From: Rotaria sordida
Lineage: Eukaryota > Rotifera > Eurotatoria > Philodinida > Philodinidae
Direction of reading: 5' to 3'
DNA: 64,000 nucleotides
Assembly: GCA_905250125.1 (NCBI GenBank)
Contig: CAJNOL010000513.1
Location: 56,093-120,092, forward strand
Positions 13,990 through 27,114 of the stretch are shown here, one piece after another (the first letter of the stretch is position 1; the number at the start of each line of letters is the position of its first letter). Under the pieces are notes generated by a model. The model did not search any database. It was not told the DNA's origin and was given only the letters and a program-made list of their open reading frames with translations. A program made the translations under genes and the position numbers.

Positions 13990-14947
13990 ATCAGAAAGTT
14001 GAGATCTAAAAAAAACTTCAATATTATCTTTAAATTTCTATTCTCTATAGAAAATGAAAACTACAATTACATATTGTTTATCGGTCTATTTTAATTTCAT
14101 TTTGATTGGACTAATTTTCAGTCAAATTTCACATCAAAATTCTCACTATTCTATAAGAAAAATTATTTAAATAATTTTATTTTTATAATTAAATATTGTT
14201 TTAAAGAATATTTTTCCTTTGACAAATTTTGAAGATATCCTAGATGTCTCTATCAATCGGTATGGAAAGATTGATCTCGGCTTATTAGACCAATGTTTTC
14301 AATAGTGGACGTATCAAATAGAATTAAAATGTACAGAACATCTACAACTTTTGAAAATTATATGTAATATCGAATTTAAGATTATGTTTACTGGATAAAC
14401 TTCTGTTTATCAAAGACGAGATCAATTCGATTCCAAAAAAAATCATAAATCAATCTGTGAGATCTTAATCTCACTTGTAATTAACTTCTGTGTATAGATG
14501 TATATATTCAAATTCTTCGCAACAAAATAACGATTATACATAAAACGATAATAGAAGGAGTAAAATTCCATAGATTATGATGAAGAAAGGGAGATTCCTA
14601 AAACAAGTTTAAAGAAAGAAGATCAGAAGGAAAAAGAAAATATCCAAACATACATATATGACAAGAAGGGAAAATCCATGACGTATGATTAACAAAGAGA
14701 AGAGCTTAAACATAGATATAACCACATAGACAATGACGAAACTCTTATAATTTCATTTGAAGCAGTTATAACTAGATTATATTATGATCTCATCTTCTGA
14801 TGTTTATTTTCTTATAAACATGTCAAATGATAAAACTAGTATGTGTATTTACCGCTTATTAGTTTGCTAAATATTAATATATATTTTCTATGTAGAGAAA
14901 AATATAAACATAATTTTCTGTTTTTCTTTTAATTGTGAAAAAATTGA

Positions 14948-15004
14948 TTTTACACTTTGCTGACGAAAAGAAATACACATTGCTCGTATAAGCAAAGTGT
15001 AAAA
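14948..15004. repeat. Perfect 14-bp inverted repeat (hairpin)
   Basis: TTTTACACTTTGCT at 14948-14961 is the exact reverse complement of the 14 bases at 14991-15004, with a 29-nt loop. It lies in otherwise featureless DNA between RPL23A and COP1. It could be a hairpin RNA, a small foldback element or chance. Confidence 0.55.
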
Positions 15005-15783
15005 AAAATAAAAAACATTCTGTTTTAGATTTCTATTGAAAACATTGAGCTACACATAGACAATGATCTAATATTTTACATGATTAGGTTAGTCACTTGT
15101 TACTTTCAATTCTGGTTGATTTGAATATATATATAATTAGTACAATTTAGAGAATCATATTCTTTATCAACAAAAGATTCTTTTGAACTTATTTTGTGTC
15201 AATACGATGAAAAAAAGAAATTAGATGAAAACTAATTTCTTCGTACTGAAATTCACAAGTTTTAGCATGTTTTTTAAGGATCTTACTATGAAACATAATT
15301 ATTAATTCAACTGCGAATAGAAAGAATAAGAAAGGATTCTTCTTATCTAGATAATGATTCTTAGTTCAAATGAAAATTAATTATTTATGAATGTATAGTC
15401 AATTTAAAAGAATAATCAGTAGTATAAGTGTGTGTGACTTGAGTAATATTAACAAAATTAATGAGTATCTTTTCTAGTAAATCAAAAACGTATAGTCAAT
15501 CAGCTATTTTTTGATTATTTGTACTCGTCGTCCTTGTTGCTTTTTTATTATTCGTTGTTGGTAAGAACCAATAAAAATCTTGATTTCTTTCTCCTTGTGT
15601 AATCAAAATGATTGAAAATATGAGTTTCACACCCATAAGTACGAACTATTAAAATTATAATAAATCATTTCAATTTTCATTATATCAATTCGATTGTTTA
15701 TTTTTTTTTTTGCAAGATCGTCATTTATTCGATCTAGGTTATCGTCGTGTGTTCGAAATAGAAAATAAAAGTCCTTAGACAAA

Positions 15784-15803
15784 GAGAGAGAGAGAGAGAG
15801 AGA
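15784..15803. repeat. (GA)n microsatellite upstream of COP1
   Basis: Ten GA dinucleotides, about 155 bp upstream of the COP1 start codon, so probably in its promoter or 5' leader. Confidence 0.8.
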
Positions 15804-15956
15804 AGAAAGAGACATTGCATTTATTTGTATATATATATATTCTGTCATTCACATATATAACACGATAAAAGTAAGGAGAATATTCTTTGTTTTTTTTTTT
15901 TTTTTTGGTTTGTGAAATTATACTTTTTGTTATAGATTAATTTATAATTCTTAATC

Positions 15957-18900
15957 ATGTCTGGTATTAAACGAACACGACCAGATGATATTCCATCGAT
16001 ACAATCTCAGACAACAACAACGGATAAAGGATCACCAAAAATTGAAACATCATCAGCTTTTGTTAATAGTATTGAAGAAGAATATAATTGGTAATTAGAA
16101 TAAAATTTATAATTTCGTACTTTTTTTTTTAAAATTTTTATTTGTTTGATTTATATTAGTCCAATCTGCTTTGAATTAATTAGTGAAGCATATGTTTCTC
16201 GATGTGGACATAGTTTCTGGTAAAATTTATAAAAAATCAATATAAAATTTATTAATGTATGTTTTTAATTTGTAGTAGTAAATGTCTTCAACGAACAGTT
16301 GAATCTCATCGTCGATGTCCAAAATGTCAATTAAGTCTTCAACCATCGGACATATTTCCTAATTATACATGTAAGAAAATTAATTATATTCAATTTTAAA
16401 TATTTTCATATATAACATAAGATTGATTATTTAATATTTGCAAAGTTATCAAAGTGAATCAAGTCATTTTGAGATCTACAATATTTTAATATTAGTTTCG
16501 ATCGTTGAGAATTATTCCAATAATTCTTTTAAGTAGTTTACAGAGATACAATAGATTCGATTTTAGGCCACATCGAACTGAATTCAATTCGTGTTCAAAA
16601 AAAAAAACATAAACTGATCTCATATCTTAGTAATTCACTTGAACTTATAAATTTCATCTGTCATAGATCTGGTAATTGTACAGATAAATTAATGAAATGA
16701 AGGATTATATTGTTCAAAATATTATCGATAGAACTGTTACTTGCGATGAGTGAAAATCATGTTTAAATCTTTGGTATCGTATTAGTATGATTTTTATAGA
16801 AATATAGATACCAAAATTGCTCATCATTTCAGTTATGTTTTAAGATAGCGCAATCAATAAAACTCTGATGCGTCGATTTTGTCACCTAACAACAAAAAGA
16901 CTGTCAGTGTGATTCTATGAAGAACTAAAGTGTGAAATTCACAAACTCTGACTTATAAATTTATGTTATATTATCAGGATGTGCTAAAAAATAATTTACT
17001 TGTATTGTCACATACATCTTCAATACATAAACTTCTTTGTATGCTATAGGAAATGATAAATATCATTCTTTGTTTGTTTCATCGATTCCACCACTGTATT
17101 AATATACTGTACAAATTGATTTAATCGTTTAGTAAACGTTTGAACATATCATCCATCCTCTCGACGAACTTTTGACATGTACTATTAAGCTTTGGTCTAG
17201 ATTTAAAATTGAATTAGTTCATACATTCCTATGTTAGTTCTATTCTGATTCTACTAGATCAATAATACCATCGTTCTATTGATTGACATCTATAATAAGA
17301 TGTTTTTACTACACTAAACACTATAATTCACAATGTTTAGACTAGTTAGAAATTATAGTAGAAATTTTAGATTCATATAATGTTTCGAAAGGTTCTTGAA
17401 AGTTGCAAAATGATTGTTAGTCTCCTCCTACATCCCAGTTAATGGAGGCATGCACTCGATCACCGTTACCCTTCCTCCTCCACTTCTAGTAAAATGTACT
17501 CCGTGATCTGTAGCTTTTCTCTTTCCATCCACGGTTGCTACGGTCGAGGGGTAGATGGAGCTGCAAAACCCTCGATTTAAACTAATATTCACTAATTATA
17601 TTTTCTTCGCAAATACATGTGAGTTTCAAAAAATATGTCACGTGGCACTAGATAACGATGATAACTTAATGTTTACATATCATGTTGATCAAAATAAGTT
17701 AAATTCTTTCAAAAATTAAAACATATATTGATTTATATTTTTGTTTATTAATAGTAAACGCAATAATTGAAAAATATCGTCAACAACGTCCTTTACCTCA
17801 AACATTCGCTAAATATGGCGTGAGTAATTTTGTTATTTTTCAATAACAAATTTGTTAATTAATTCTTCATTTCTAGAGTATTGTCGATCATATATCTGAT
17901 ATGGTAACAAATATTAATACATTAAATCCTCAAGAACTTGATCGATTGATGACTATTATTCGACAACATAAAGAAAAACTTGATTCAGTTTGTTTTATTT
18001 ATTTATTTATTTTTTTTTTTTTAAATTCTTTTATTATTTCTTAATAGAATAATGAATATATTCATAATCGTTTACTTGAAATATTTCTAACACATGTTCA
18101 TCATGAACGAAGTGGAGTAAATGAAAAATTTATTTTTTTTAATTTTCTTTGAATATAATTCTTTGATTATAGGCAATTGAATCATTATCAAAAGAATTAA
18201 ATATTGTTGATCTAGATTTAAAACAAATGAATAAACGACAAAAATGTTCATCATCATCATCATCATTATCAAATATGAATATTCCAACAAATTCAAATGT
18301 TAAACAAACTATAGATGATAATCCATTATTATCATCAAATTCAACAAATGATATGAAAGATGAATTATTATCATCATCATCATCAAATGATATTACTATT
18401 GTTAATGATACTGTACCAAATTGGGTACAATCAGGAGGACAAGTTAGAATAAATTAAGAAAATAAAATTTTGTAAGATTTTTTTTTTAATTTAAAAGGAT
18501 CTTCGAGCAACACCTGATATGAAAATAGAAAAACAAGATGTAGTACCAACAACAAATTCATCAGCAACAACAACAACTACTTCGAGAATTGTATCAACTG
18601 GTGCTATTGTATGTTTTTTTTTTAATTATTAATTTTTTGTTTTAATTTAATTATATTAATTAAGGTTCCCGAAGAAACAAATCAATATGATGACATAGAA
18701 AATCGAACAAAAATAATGATGCGTTTTATGGATGATTTAACAAATATTTATTTTTCAACAAGAAATTCTTTGAGATTAACTGTTGACAATGGTTTGTTTA
18801 TTTCTTTTAATGATAAAATTCATTATTTTTGAGTTGTTTTATATAGATGGATCATGGAATGGTGATAGTGGCTTAGGTACATTTCGTGATAGTCTTGCAG

Positions 18901-20336
18901 CTGTAACAAAATATTCTCGTTGTAAACCAATTGCTACTGTTAATTTTGTTGGAGAAAATTTTGCTCAAGCTAGCATTGTCTCAAGGTTTAGAAACTTTTT
19001 TTAGGTTCAATTTTGTATTCTTTTTTTTTTTTTGTTGATTAGCATTGAATTTGATCGTGATTATGAACATTTTGCTGTTGCTGGTGTTTCAAAAAAGATT
19101 AAAGTAAAAAACTCTTAGATATTAATAAAAAAAATAAAAAAGCTTCTCTTTCATATTTTCAGTTATATGAATATCAATCTGTATTGGATAATTCTGTTGA
19201 ATTACATTATCCAACAAAAGAAGTTGCATGTACAGCTAAATTAAGTTGTATTAGTTGGAATCCATATTTAAGAAATTATTTGGCATCAAGTGATTATGAT
19301 GGATTTGTTACTATTTGGGATATGGCTACAGCACAAAAAGTTCGAACATTTCAAGTAAAAATTTTTTTTTTTTCGTTTTGTTTATTTATCTAAGATTAAA
19401 AAAAAAATATTATTTTAGGAACATGAAAAACGTTCATGGAGTGTTGATTTTTGTTCATCAGATCCTAAATTACTTGCATCTTGTTCTGATGATTGTCGAG
19501 GTAAATTCAAAAAGTTTTGTTTGTATAAAAAATATAATTAAATTAAATTTTAGTCAAAATTTGGTCAATGCATAATGATTATTCTGTTACAACTATCGAT
19601 GCTAAATCAAATGTTTGTTGTGTTAAATTTAAACCAGATTCTCAATATAATATTGTCTTTGGCACAGCTGATCATAATTTATATTATTTTGATTTACGTA
19701 ATACACGTGAACCTTGTAATTTACTTAAAGGACATAAAAAAGCTGTATCATATGCAAGATTTTTATCAAATAATGAAATTGTCTCAGCATCAACAGATAG
19801 TCAACTTCGTTTATGGCGTGTTACAGAAGGACAATGTTTAAGAACATATCGTGGACATGTTAATGAAAAAAATTTTGTTGGTTTAGCAGTTTCATCAGGT
19901 TATATTGTATGTGGTAAGTTATTGAATATATTCTTTTTAATTTTAAATAGAAAAATAATTGTTTTTTGTTTTTATTAAAGGTAGTGAAACAAATACAGTA
20001 CATTTGTATCAACGTGAAATTTCTCGACCTTTACTTAGTTATAAATTTGATGATCAAAATACTGGAGCAGTTAAAACGGTGACAAATACAACGGTAAGAA
20101 GAAAAAGAAATACTTTTAGATAAACAATTTTATTTAATTAGGAACGTGTAAAGAAGGACGAAAGTGGATCAGAATTTGTTAGTGCAATGTGTTGGAGTAA
20201 TGTAAGAAAATTTTTCTTGTTTTAATATTTAGATTATTAAATAATTATATTTTTGTTTTTTGTTTTTATTTAGCGTGAAAATATTTTATTAGCAGCAAAT
20301 AGTCAAGGAGTTGTTAAAGTATTGGAATTGGTTTAA
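15957..20336 (+). CDS. COP1: E3 ubiquitin-protein ligase COP1 (RING, coiled coil, WD40)
   Basis: About 17 exons, roughly 700 residues (human 731). The N-terminus [11 protein letters not shown] leads to a RING finger split over three exons: CPICFEL, then CGHSFC, then SKCLQR and CPKCQ (16080-16330). A charged helical stretch follows ([17 protein letters not shown]), then a Ser/Asn-rich linker, then the WD40 propeller from about 18700. Propeller landmarks match animal COP1 closely: GDYDG-like [59 protein letters not shown] and the end [17 protein letters not shown]1 works with DDB1-CUL4 and DET1 to ubiquitinate regulators such as c-Jun and ETS factors. First exons: 15957-16090, 16160-16219, 16276-16370, 17755-17819. 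Most introns are 50-70 bp, but intron 3 is 1384 bp. Confidence 0.95.
16371..17754 (+). other. Abnormally long COP1 intron with a GC-richer insert
   Basis: The intron has a clean GTAAGA donor and an AATAG acceptor and leaves the reading frame intact, but it is some twenty times longer than its neighbours. A stretch at about 17415-17575 is markedly richer in G and C than the rest of the locus and has no open frame or tRNA boxes I can see. This suggests an old insertion. Confidence 0.6.
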
Positions 20337-20599
20337 ATTTCATGTTGATCCTATGAAAATCGTTCTTTATTATAATTATTTTTTCTTCGGATTCAAATTT
20401 TTTTTTTTCAGTTCATTTCTTTTTTTATTTGTCAAGTTAATTATCGTAACGTGTGTGCATGTGAGATCGTGCCAGATGATTATACTTTCATTTTATTTAT
20501 TCATCTTGAAACAACAACAAAAAAAAAAAATCTTAGTTAATTACTTGTGGAGAACTATCTGTACATATATTCAAAATAAAAATAAGACATTATAACGCA

Positions 20600-20609
20600 A
20601 ATAAATAAA
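20600..20609 (+). terminator. Candidate poly(A) signals downstream of COP1
   Basis: Two overlapping AATAAA hexamers lie about 265 bp after the COP1 stop codon. No other gene on this strand is near enough to claim them. Confidence 0.4.
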
Positions 20610-21444
20610 ACCTATTAGATTGTATATTAACATTGATTTTCTTTTTATTGTTAGTCATATGAATGAATTTAGAACAGATTATTTAAAAGTTCAGATAGAA
20701 CATGAAGATGAGAATTTAATTTGACAATGACAATTAGTGATACTTTGAAATGATGACTTTTTTTTTCTGAGACAGGTAGAATGTATTATGTAGTATCTTG
20801 CACGTGGGCAGTTTTTCGTAGCTGGATCCGGACTAGAACTAATCGACATTCGGCAGATACTTTCACAGTCATAGTATGGTTTTCAAAGTTTTATTTTATA
20901 TGAAAAAGTACACTATTTAGTTTATTCTATAAACAATAGCAAAAAGAAGAGATTATCTTAAATTCTTTAAAAAAAAAGCAAAGGATTCAGGATTCATTTG
21001 ATGTCTTTCTGCTTCTAAAATTCGATTAACTTCATGAAGTATATGTTTGCATGTTGTTGATGATGCTGGAAAGCAATACAGTATTGCTGTCAAATATCAT
21101 AATTATAAATAAATATATGAATGCTTTTTACATCATGTTAATATATGTTCACTTTTTTAATAATTCATTTTTCTCTCCATGTATTCAGTTATTTTGTCAT
21201 TATGGTTCATCATCTGTAGATGAATTTTCATTAAAAAACGAATTCTTTTAGTTAAACAATATCACTTTTCACTTCTGTAATCTGCCCTCAAATACAATAA
21301 ATTACTCAACGATGATCGAACTGTTTGTCACTCCAAATGCTTTGATATAAATTAGCAATGGAACTCAAACCGACCGGGCGAGTTTGCACTTGGACCCATG
21401 CTTCAGGCCAGACCGAGTGCTGGCTATTCAATCGTATTGCAGGA

Positions 21445-22313
21445 CAGTATTAAATGTATTTTACTTGTATTTTAACTTATCTTTGGAAAAGTGTATTTCT
21501 TTTTGTACTTGTACTTAAGTACAATAAAACACTCGGTATTTTTACGTGATATATAAATATAATGAACTTCATCTATAACGTTGACTATCTCTGATAAGTT
21601 TTTCAAGATCATCGCAGCATTGTTTGATAAAAAAGTAAATGAAGATAAGAATATTTTAATAGAATTTTCTCTGTTTCTCATATGCTGATAAATTCACAGT
21701 AGGAAACTTGTAAAGATCATCTATTTTCATTATCTGAATTTCTTCAAAATTATGATGTTCGTTCGGGTTACTATCATAGATAAATATAATTCTCAATGAT
21801 ATTAAAAAGAGTCGATAAGAATTCAGATTCATGCTCTACTCGAAGGATTTCTTGAAGATATCGTAGGTCTCTCTTAAAGTTTATATTAGAATCATTAATT
21901 CTTTCTAAGAATATTGAACTTAAAATAAATGTAGCTAATCAAATCTATTTTAACATGTAGCTAATAATCTAAAAAGTTTAATACGTTTATGATGAAAATC
22001 GGCGTTAATAGAAACCTATAGGATCATCTGAAAATCATTCGATCTATCCAAAGTCTAATTGTTTCTAAAGTTAACATCTTTCATTTCTCATTCAATACAT
22101 CGAAAATATTAAAAAAAATACTTTATATAAAAGAATCTTAGGTTTTCAAAAATCGTGCTTTAGTATTTGAAACGTCTCTCGTTGACGACAACAGTGAAGT
22201 ATTCAGAAAAATACGCAAAAAGACATTGTTTCATATTGCAAGTAATAGTACAGAGTAGAATTACAAAATACTCTTCTTAAAGTACAAGTACAAATACTTT
22301 CGTTCGATCTCTG
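21445..22313. mobile_element. Probable decayed hAT-like nonautonomous element
   Basis: The two ends are rich in mirrored tracts: TTGTACTTGTACTTAAGTAC near 21514-21533 and its rough complement AGTACAAGTACAAATACT near 22281-22298. The right tip, read inward, begins CAGAGATCGAACGAAAGTA. Subterminal TACTTGTACTT tracts behind a CAG tip are typical of hAT-related MITEs in animals. No matching 8-bp target duplication was found, so the limits are approximate. The minus-strand open frame at 21472-21681 is just the end repeat read as protein. Confidence 0.3.
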
Positions 22314-23582
22314 AAGCATTAAGAGATAAACGTTGTTTAATAATTAGCACAGATATCTGTTTAGATACTGTAATAATGACTAAAGGATGCGATGAATATT
22401 AATAATCATCGACAGATGTGATAAAAGAATAAAATTCAATGCAAATATGCTATCGATATAACTAGATAAGAGTATTTAATAATACCAGAAGAATGTAAAT
22501 ATTCTAGTAGTCAACTCATGTTTTATGTTAAACTGTTCGATTAGTATAAAATATGGTTGAAGATAAAAATTTTTTTTCATTAATCCTATGACATTGGAAG
22601 TAACTTCGAATTCACTTTGGTTTTCTATGTATACATGTTTATAGAAGGATTTTAAAAACATAAATAAAATAACGACTAATATGTTTCGGAGCATATTTTG
22701 TCAAAGATTTTCATGGTACATTTTGTGTCTTAACAAATAGAATTTGATTATTTCGGATATATAGTTATCCAACAAGTTTCTAAATATATGTAAAGGAATT
22801 TCTTTGGATTATGGATGAACTTTTTTCTCCTGTTTTAATGTAATGATAGTTCCTCGAATTAGGAACGAAATGAAGAAAGGTTTCATCAATTGAATGAATG
22901 TTACATTTCGAACAGAAATAATAATTTAACACGATTAAAAATAATTCATTCCATCAATGAGAGTTCAAATATAGTTTAAAATTATCCCTTTATTCTCTCT
23001 CACGAGAAAGTTACGGTTTATCAATAACAAAGATATTGTAATAGATAATTGATATATACAATATTTGATATTTTTCAATGTATGAAAACAATTGTGAATT
23101 ACCATTACTTAACAAAATGTTATTACAGTGTAATTATCGCTATTCACAACATAACAATAAATAAAAACCAATAATTATTTGTTATTTTTATTTTGTTGAC
23201 TTAATAAGGATAAAATTGAAAATATAGCATCATTATTTATTGATACATTATCTTTTTACGTTTCTTGGAGTTTTATTATTGTTAAAAAAACACAGACATA
23301 TAGTATAGATACAGAAAAACTTAAAGAAATATCAAAAATCAGTATTTTTTGAATTTTAATTTTATAAGTTTATCCTTTAGCTAATTTAATAGAAATTCTC
23401 ATTTTCTAAAGCAATAGATCATACAGAAAAAAAAGCTTTGCTTTCATTAATCATCAAGATTTTTATTATCCATTCTATAAACTTTTGAGTATTGAAAAAT
23501 AAACTATATATATGTTTTTGTTCTATCCCTTGTTCATAAATAAAAATGATAAATTTTTATTTTCATGTTAAATAAAAAAAAA
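22314..23582. other. AT-rich intergenic DNA
   Basis: No gene or element recognised. Confidence 0.5.
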
Positions 23583-24700
23583 GGTTCGTTTTCGATAGTA
23601 TTTTACATTATTCAATTGAATATGAAGATGATGAAAATAATGTATGAAGGCCATCAAGTTCGATAGCAGTTAAATTAAATTCACTAAATATAGTTTGAAT
23701 GTGTTTTTTAGATAAGCTTTTAATTGATAAAAAACACGTTATATCTATTGTTGTAAAATAACGTCGAATAAGATAATGGTTTAGTTTAGAAAGTACATTA
23801 TTGTTGACAATAATTTATCTTAATTTTTATATCAATTCACTATGAATCAATCTGTTTTTTTCATATTTCGTATCAAATTTTAAATGTAGATAAGATTGAC
23901 AAGATAAGAAGAAGAATACTCTTGCCTTCCAGCTACTTTGCAGTATAGAGTTATGTTCAACAGCAGACTCAGTAGTCCCATATCTTTTCTCTAGCTAATA
24001 GTAGCTGTAGCTCTGAATAGAAGGCCAGTCTGATCCAGAAATCTTGCGCTCAATTGCTTAAGCACCTTACGTACACACTAACTAATCGCAAGAACAAGTA
24101 TATATTATAACGTAATCCGCGTGCTATTGAACAGGTGGTCTAAAGCAAGTAACTGTTAGTGACTAGTCCAGAGTCATTTCATGGCAGGTTGTACTGCGAT
24201 CTGAATAAAGTACCTTATGGATACATGTCATATAGCGTAGTTACTCAGTCATGGCGGTCTTTGACAAGATAAGATTCTATTATATTGGAAATATTTGTTG
24301 TTCAAATTATTTTCGATTATTTAGACGTTGAGATATTTTTCTTTGTATGGAAATAATTAATAAATGTTGATGATACATGATCGAAATGAGGATAATTGGA
24401 CAGTTTATTATTTCGATATTGATGAGTTAAACTTCTAATCGGATAGGTAGAATCTTAAATAAAAATGATAGATTTAGAAAGGATAATTAAATAAAATATT
24501 ATCACATTATCGTATTGAATCTTTTTATGAAGTGTTTTTTGTATCACTATCCCGACTAAATTCATCATCAGAATGTGTTCTTGAAGTAATTGAATGATTT
24601 TTGAGATCTTTTATTGATTGTCATGAGGTATTTCAACATATTATATTTCAATTCGATGACAAAATCTATATATCAAAATGATATCATTCTTTTATGTTTT
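23583..24700 (-). pseudogene. 3'-truncated, decayed paralogue of the SH3-domain gene
   Basis: On the minus strand this stretch resembles the exons of the gene at 28437-29867. The part corresponding to 28676-28928 lies at 23583-23820, and the part corresponding to 29462-29860 at about 24285-24660, including the shared string TTTCGATTATTT. No long frame survives and the SH3-coding exon end is missing. A 352-bp insertion (23909-24260) splits it. It is a host-gene pseudogene left by tandem duplication. Confidence 0.75.
23909..24260. mobile_element. 352-bp insertion with 13-bp direct flanks
   Basis: TTGACAAGATAAG occurs at 23896-23908 and again, identical, at 24261-24273. The DNA between is less AT-rich than its surroundings and has no counterpart in copy B. 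A 13-bp duplication fits retroposition (a SINE, a truncated LINE or a reverse-transcribed RNA) better than a cut-and-paste element. I see no clear poly(A) tail or convincing A/B boxes, so the class is open. Confidence 0.65.
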
Positions 24701-26744
24701 TATTTTAATCATTGATAATGAATGTCTCCTATTTCCTAGACATCCTATCTCTATATGTATATCATCAACGTTAGTTGTTATATTACATTTTATTCTGATT
24801 CTTTAGTATTTTTTTATATGCTTTGCACAACGATTAGGCAATTATTCTTTTCTTATTTCATCTTACTCGATGTGGTAACTATTGTAATATTGACTAGTAG
24901 ACATGATAGACATCGAAAGAAAAAAACAAGGCTTACGTATCTTTAAATGCACTGTGATAACATAATTCAAGTTATCTTAATCACTTGTACGCGGATGTAT
25001 TCATATTTTTGTCCTTTAATTCCTGTCATGATATGAAAGCTCACAATATGATTACTTTTCATCTTCTTGTTTGGTATGTATAGTAAAAATAAAATAAGAG
25101 AAAAGAATGGTTCAATCTACTATATCATTCTTCATATTGATTAGATGAACAACTTATTGATGAAATTCTTTTACCGATCGATCAATGGAAATTACTGTAG
25201 TAACATAACCTTTTTGATAATGATAAATGAGATTATTATTGGATAATTAATGTTTCTGAAGAAGACATTTATTTGTTGGATTTTCTTTTTTTTCTTTATA
25301 TTTGAATCTATGAAAAAGAACGATTAAAATTATCATTATGTTCAATAATATTATTTGAGTGAATGAGCAATACATTTAACTGATCTAATCGAATTCGATT
25401 GTTAAAACGTGTCACTGTTAATTTTGATCTCGGTCGTTTAAATGCATTTCACAAGTGATTCATACGTATTTTATATTGAGAACAAACAACGACGAAACGA
25501 TAATGTTCAATGAATAATAATGCATTACGTGTGAGAGAAAGAAGTAGTAAAACAAACAACAATCATTGTTGGTACTTTTGATACCAATGTGAGAAAGAAG
25601 ATAATCGGAAAGTGAACAAAGAATTACGTTGTTTTATGAAAGTTTATCGTCTTTTCATACAATAGAGATTTTAAATTCTCTTTCTGTCAACAACAAAGTA
25701 AAGAGAATGTACTGGGTCATTGAAAATGAGAATAAGAGTAAACATATTATATTTAGTTATATATCATTACTATTATTCGTTGAATAGATTTCCAAACTCA
25801 TTTTTCAGAAAAAATGAAAATGGTCTAATGAATAGAATAACTTGAACTAGTAAAATATAACGATGTATGCAAGTGAAACTACGGAATAAAAACCTATATA
25901 TTTTGTTCTGTAAAAGAAAATTCATAATTGAATTTTTCTAATCTTCTATTTCCCAAATAGCAGTTATTCTATTAAAAAAAAAAACTTGCGTAATAATTTA
26001 TAGATCATTGTAAAATCGAAATATTTTCGATTCGTTAGACATTGTATAAATAATTAAAAATTCCTATTTTATTTGACGATGATAATAATAGTAAGTTTTT
26101 TTTTCGTTACGAAACATGGTATGTCAATCATTTTTTTTTCTTCTTTACAATTGTTTATTTAAGACAAAAGATAAAAGAATGTTTTTATACTATACACATG
26201 ATTAGTAATCAACAGATATTCATATTTCTTATTTTTCTTACACTCTACTTCTATTTACAGACAATTAGATCAAGCAAATCATTCATTTTTCACTAGTTGC
26301 TCATCAATACATAGAAGATGTTGTTATCAGCTGTTGCTGTCTGTTCTGATTTGCGCATCTCATCAACCTCATTTATATAGACTAAAGATATTACACGATA
26401 TTATGGCCATGAGTGCAAGACAGGTTATTCATATTAATCATTAATCGTTTGCATCGTTTTACGATTTCAAAAGTCATGATGAGAACGATAATTGTTTATC
26501 TCATTATTGAAGAGTATTAAGTATTTACATTATATAAACAAGTTTGTTGATCTTTCTTTCCTTTCCTTTCTTTTCAATTTATTTTAATCAACCTTCTATC
26601 TATCTATTGAACTAATATATATAGAATAAAGATCTTGTCTATATCATGCTAAATTATTAATTATCAAAGTTAATTTTATGACACAAAGCATCTTGAAGCT
26701 TTTTTTTTCCACATTATTAACAATATATAATGTGATTGAAAGCA

Positions 26745-26940
26745 ATATATAGTATTCTATATCGTTCTTTGTCTATTTATGACAATATTCAAGGTTATAT
26801 GATATTTATGTATATACATATAGTAGGCCTTCGCAGTTAATTTTCGTTCTATTTTCGCGCCTATCCATTAACTTCTTCCATTAAACACCATCATGATAAG
26901 ATATTAAGGACAAAAAATAGGACAGATAGAGTAATTTACA
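26745..26940. other. Highly conserved noncoding block (copy A)
   Basis: Nearly identical to 31965-32170, including TATTTATGTATATACATATA and TTCGCGCCTATCCATTAAC, in a duplication that is otherwise visibly diverged. It lies about 2.2 kb upstream of the SH3 gene copy. It may be an enhancer or promoter under constraint. No long frame. Confidence 0.4.
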
Positions 26941-26948
26941 TATAATTA

Positions 26949-27114
26949 GCGAAGGATATCTTGAGTCTACTAAGATTGAGGGAGTTTGATCCTTGCTGTG
27001 AAGATCGGTGAGCAACAAGAACAAAGAGAATCATTCAATTTTGTTAAAGGTAAACGAAAATTTTCCAACATTAGATAGGATCATTACCTCCAGATTCTCT
27101 ATTCGAAACATTCC
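26949..27114. mobile_element. 166-bp insertion with 8-bp target duplication
   Basis: TATAATTA at 26941-26948 is repeated at 27115-27122. Copy B has the same site with a single TATAATTA at about 32177 and no insert, so B shows the empty site. The insert has no clear terminal inverted repeats. An 8-bp duplication would fit a hAT-like or other small nonautonomous element. Confidence 0.65.

Noticed and set aside
24001-24100. Possible tRNA-derived promoter boxes in the 352-bp insertion
   Set aside because: No pair of A and B box matches at suitable spacing.
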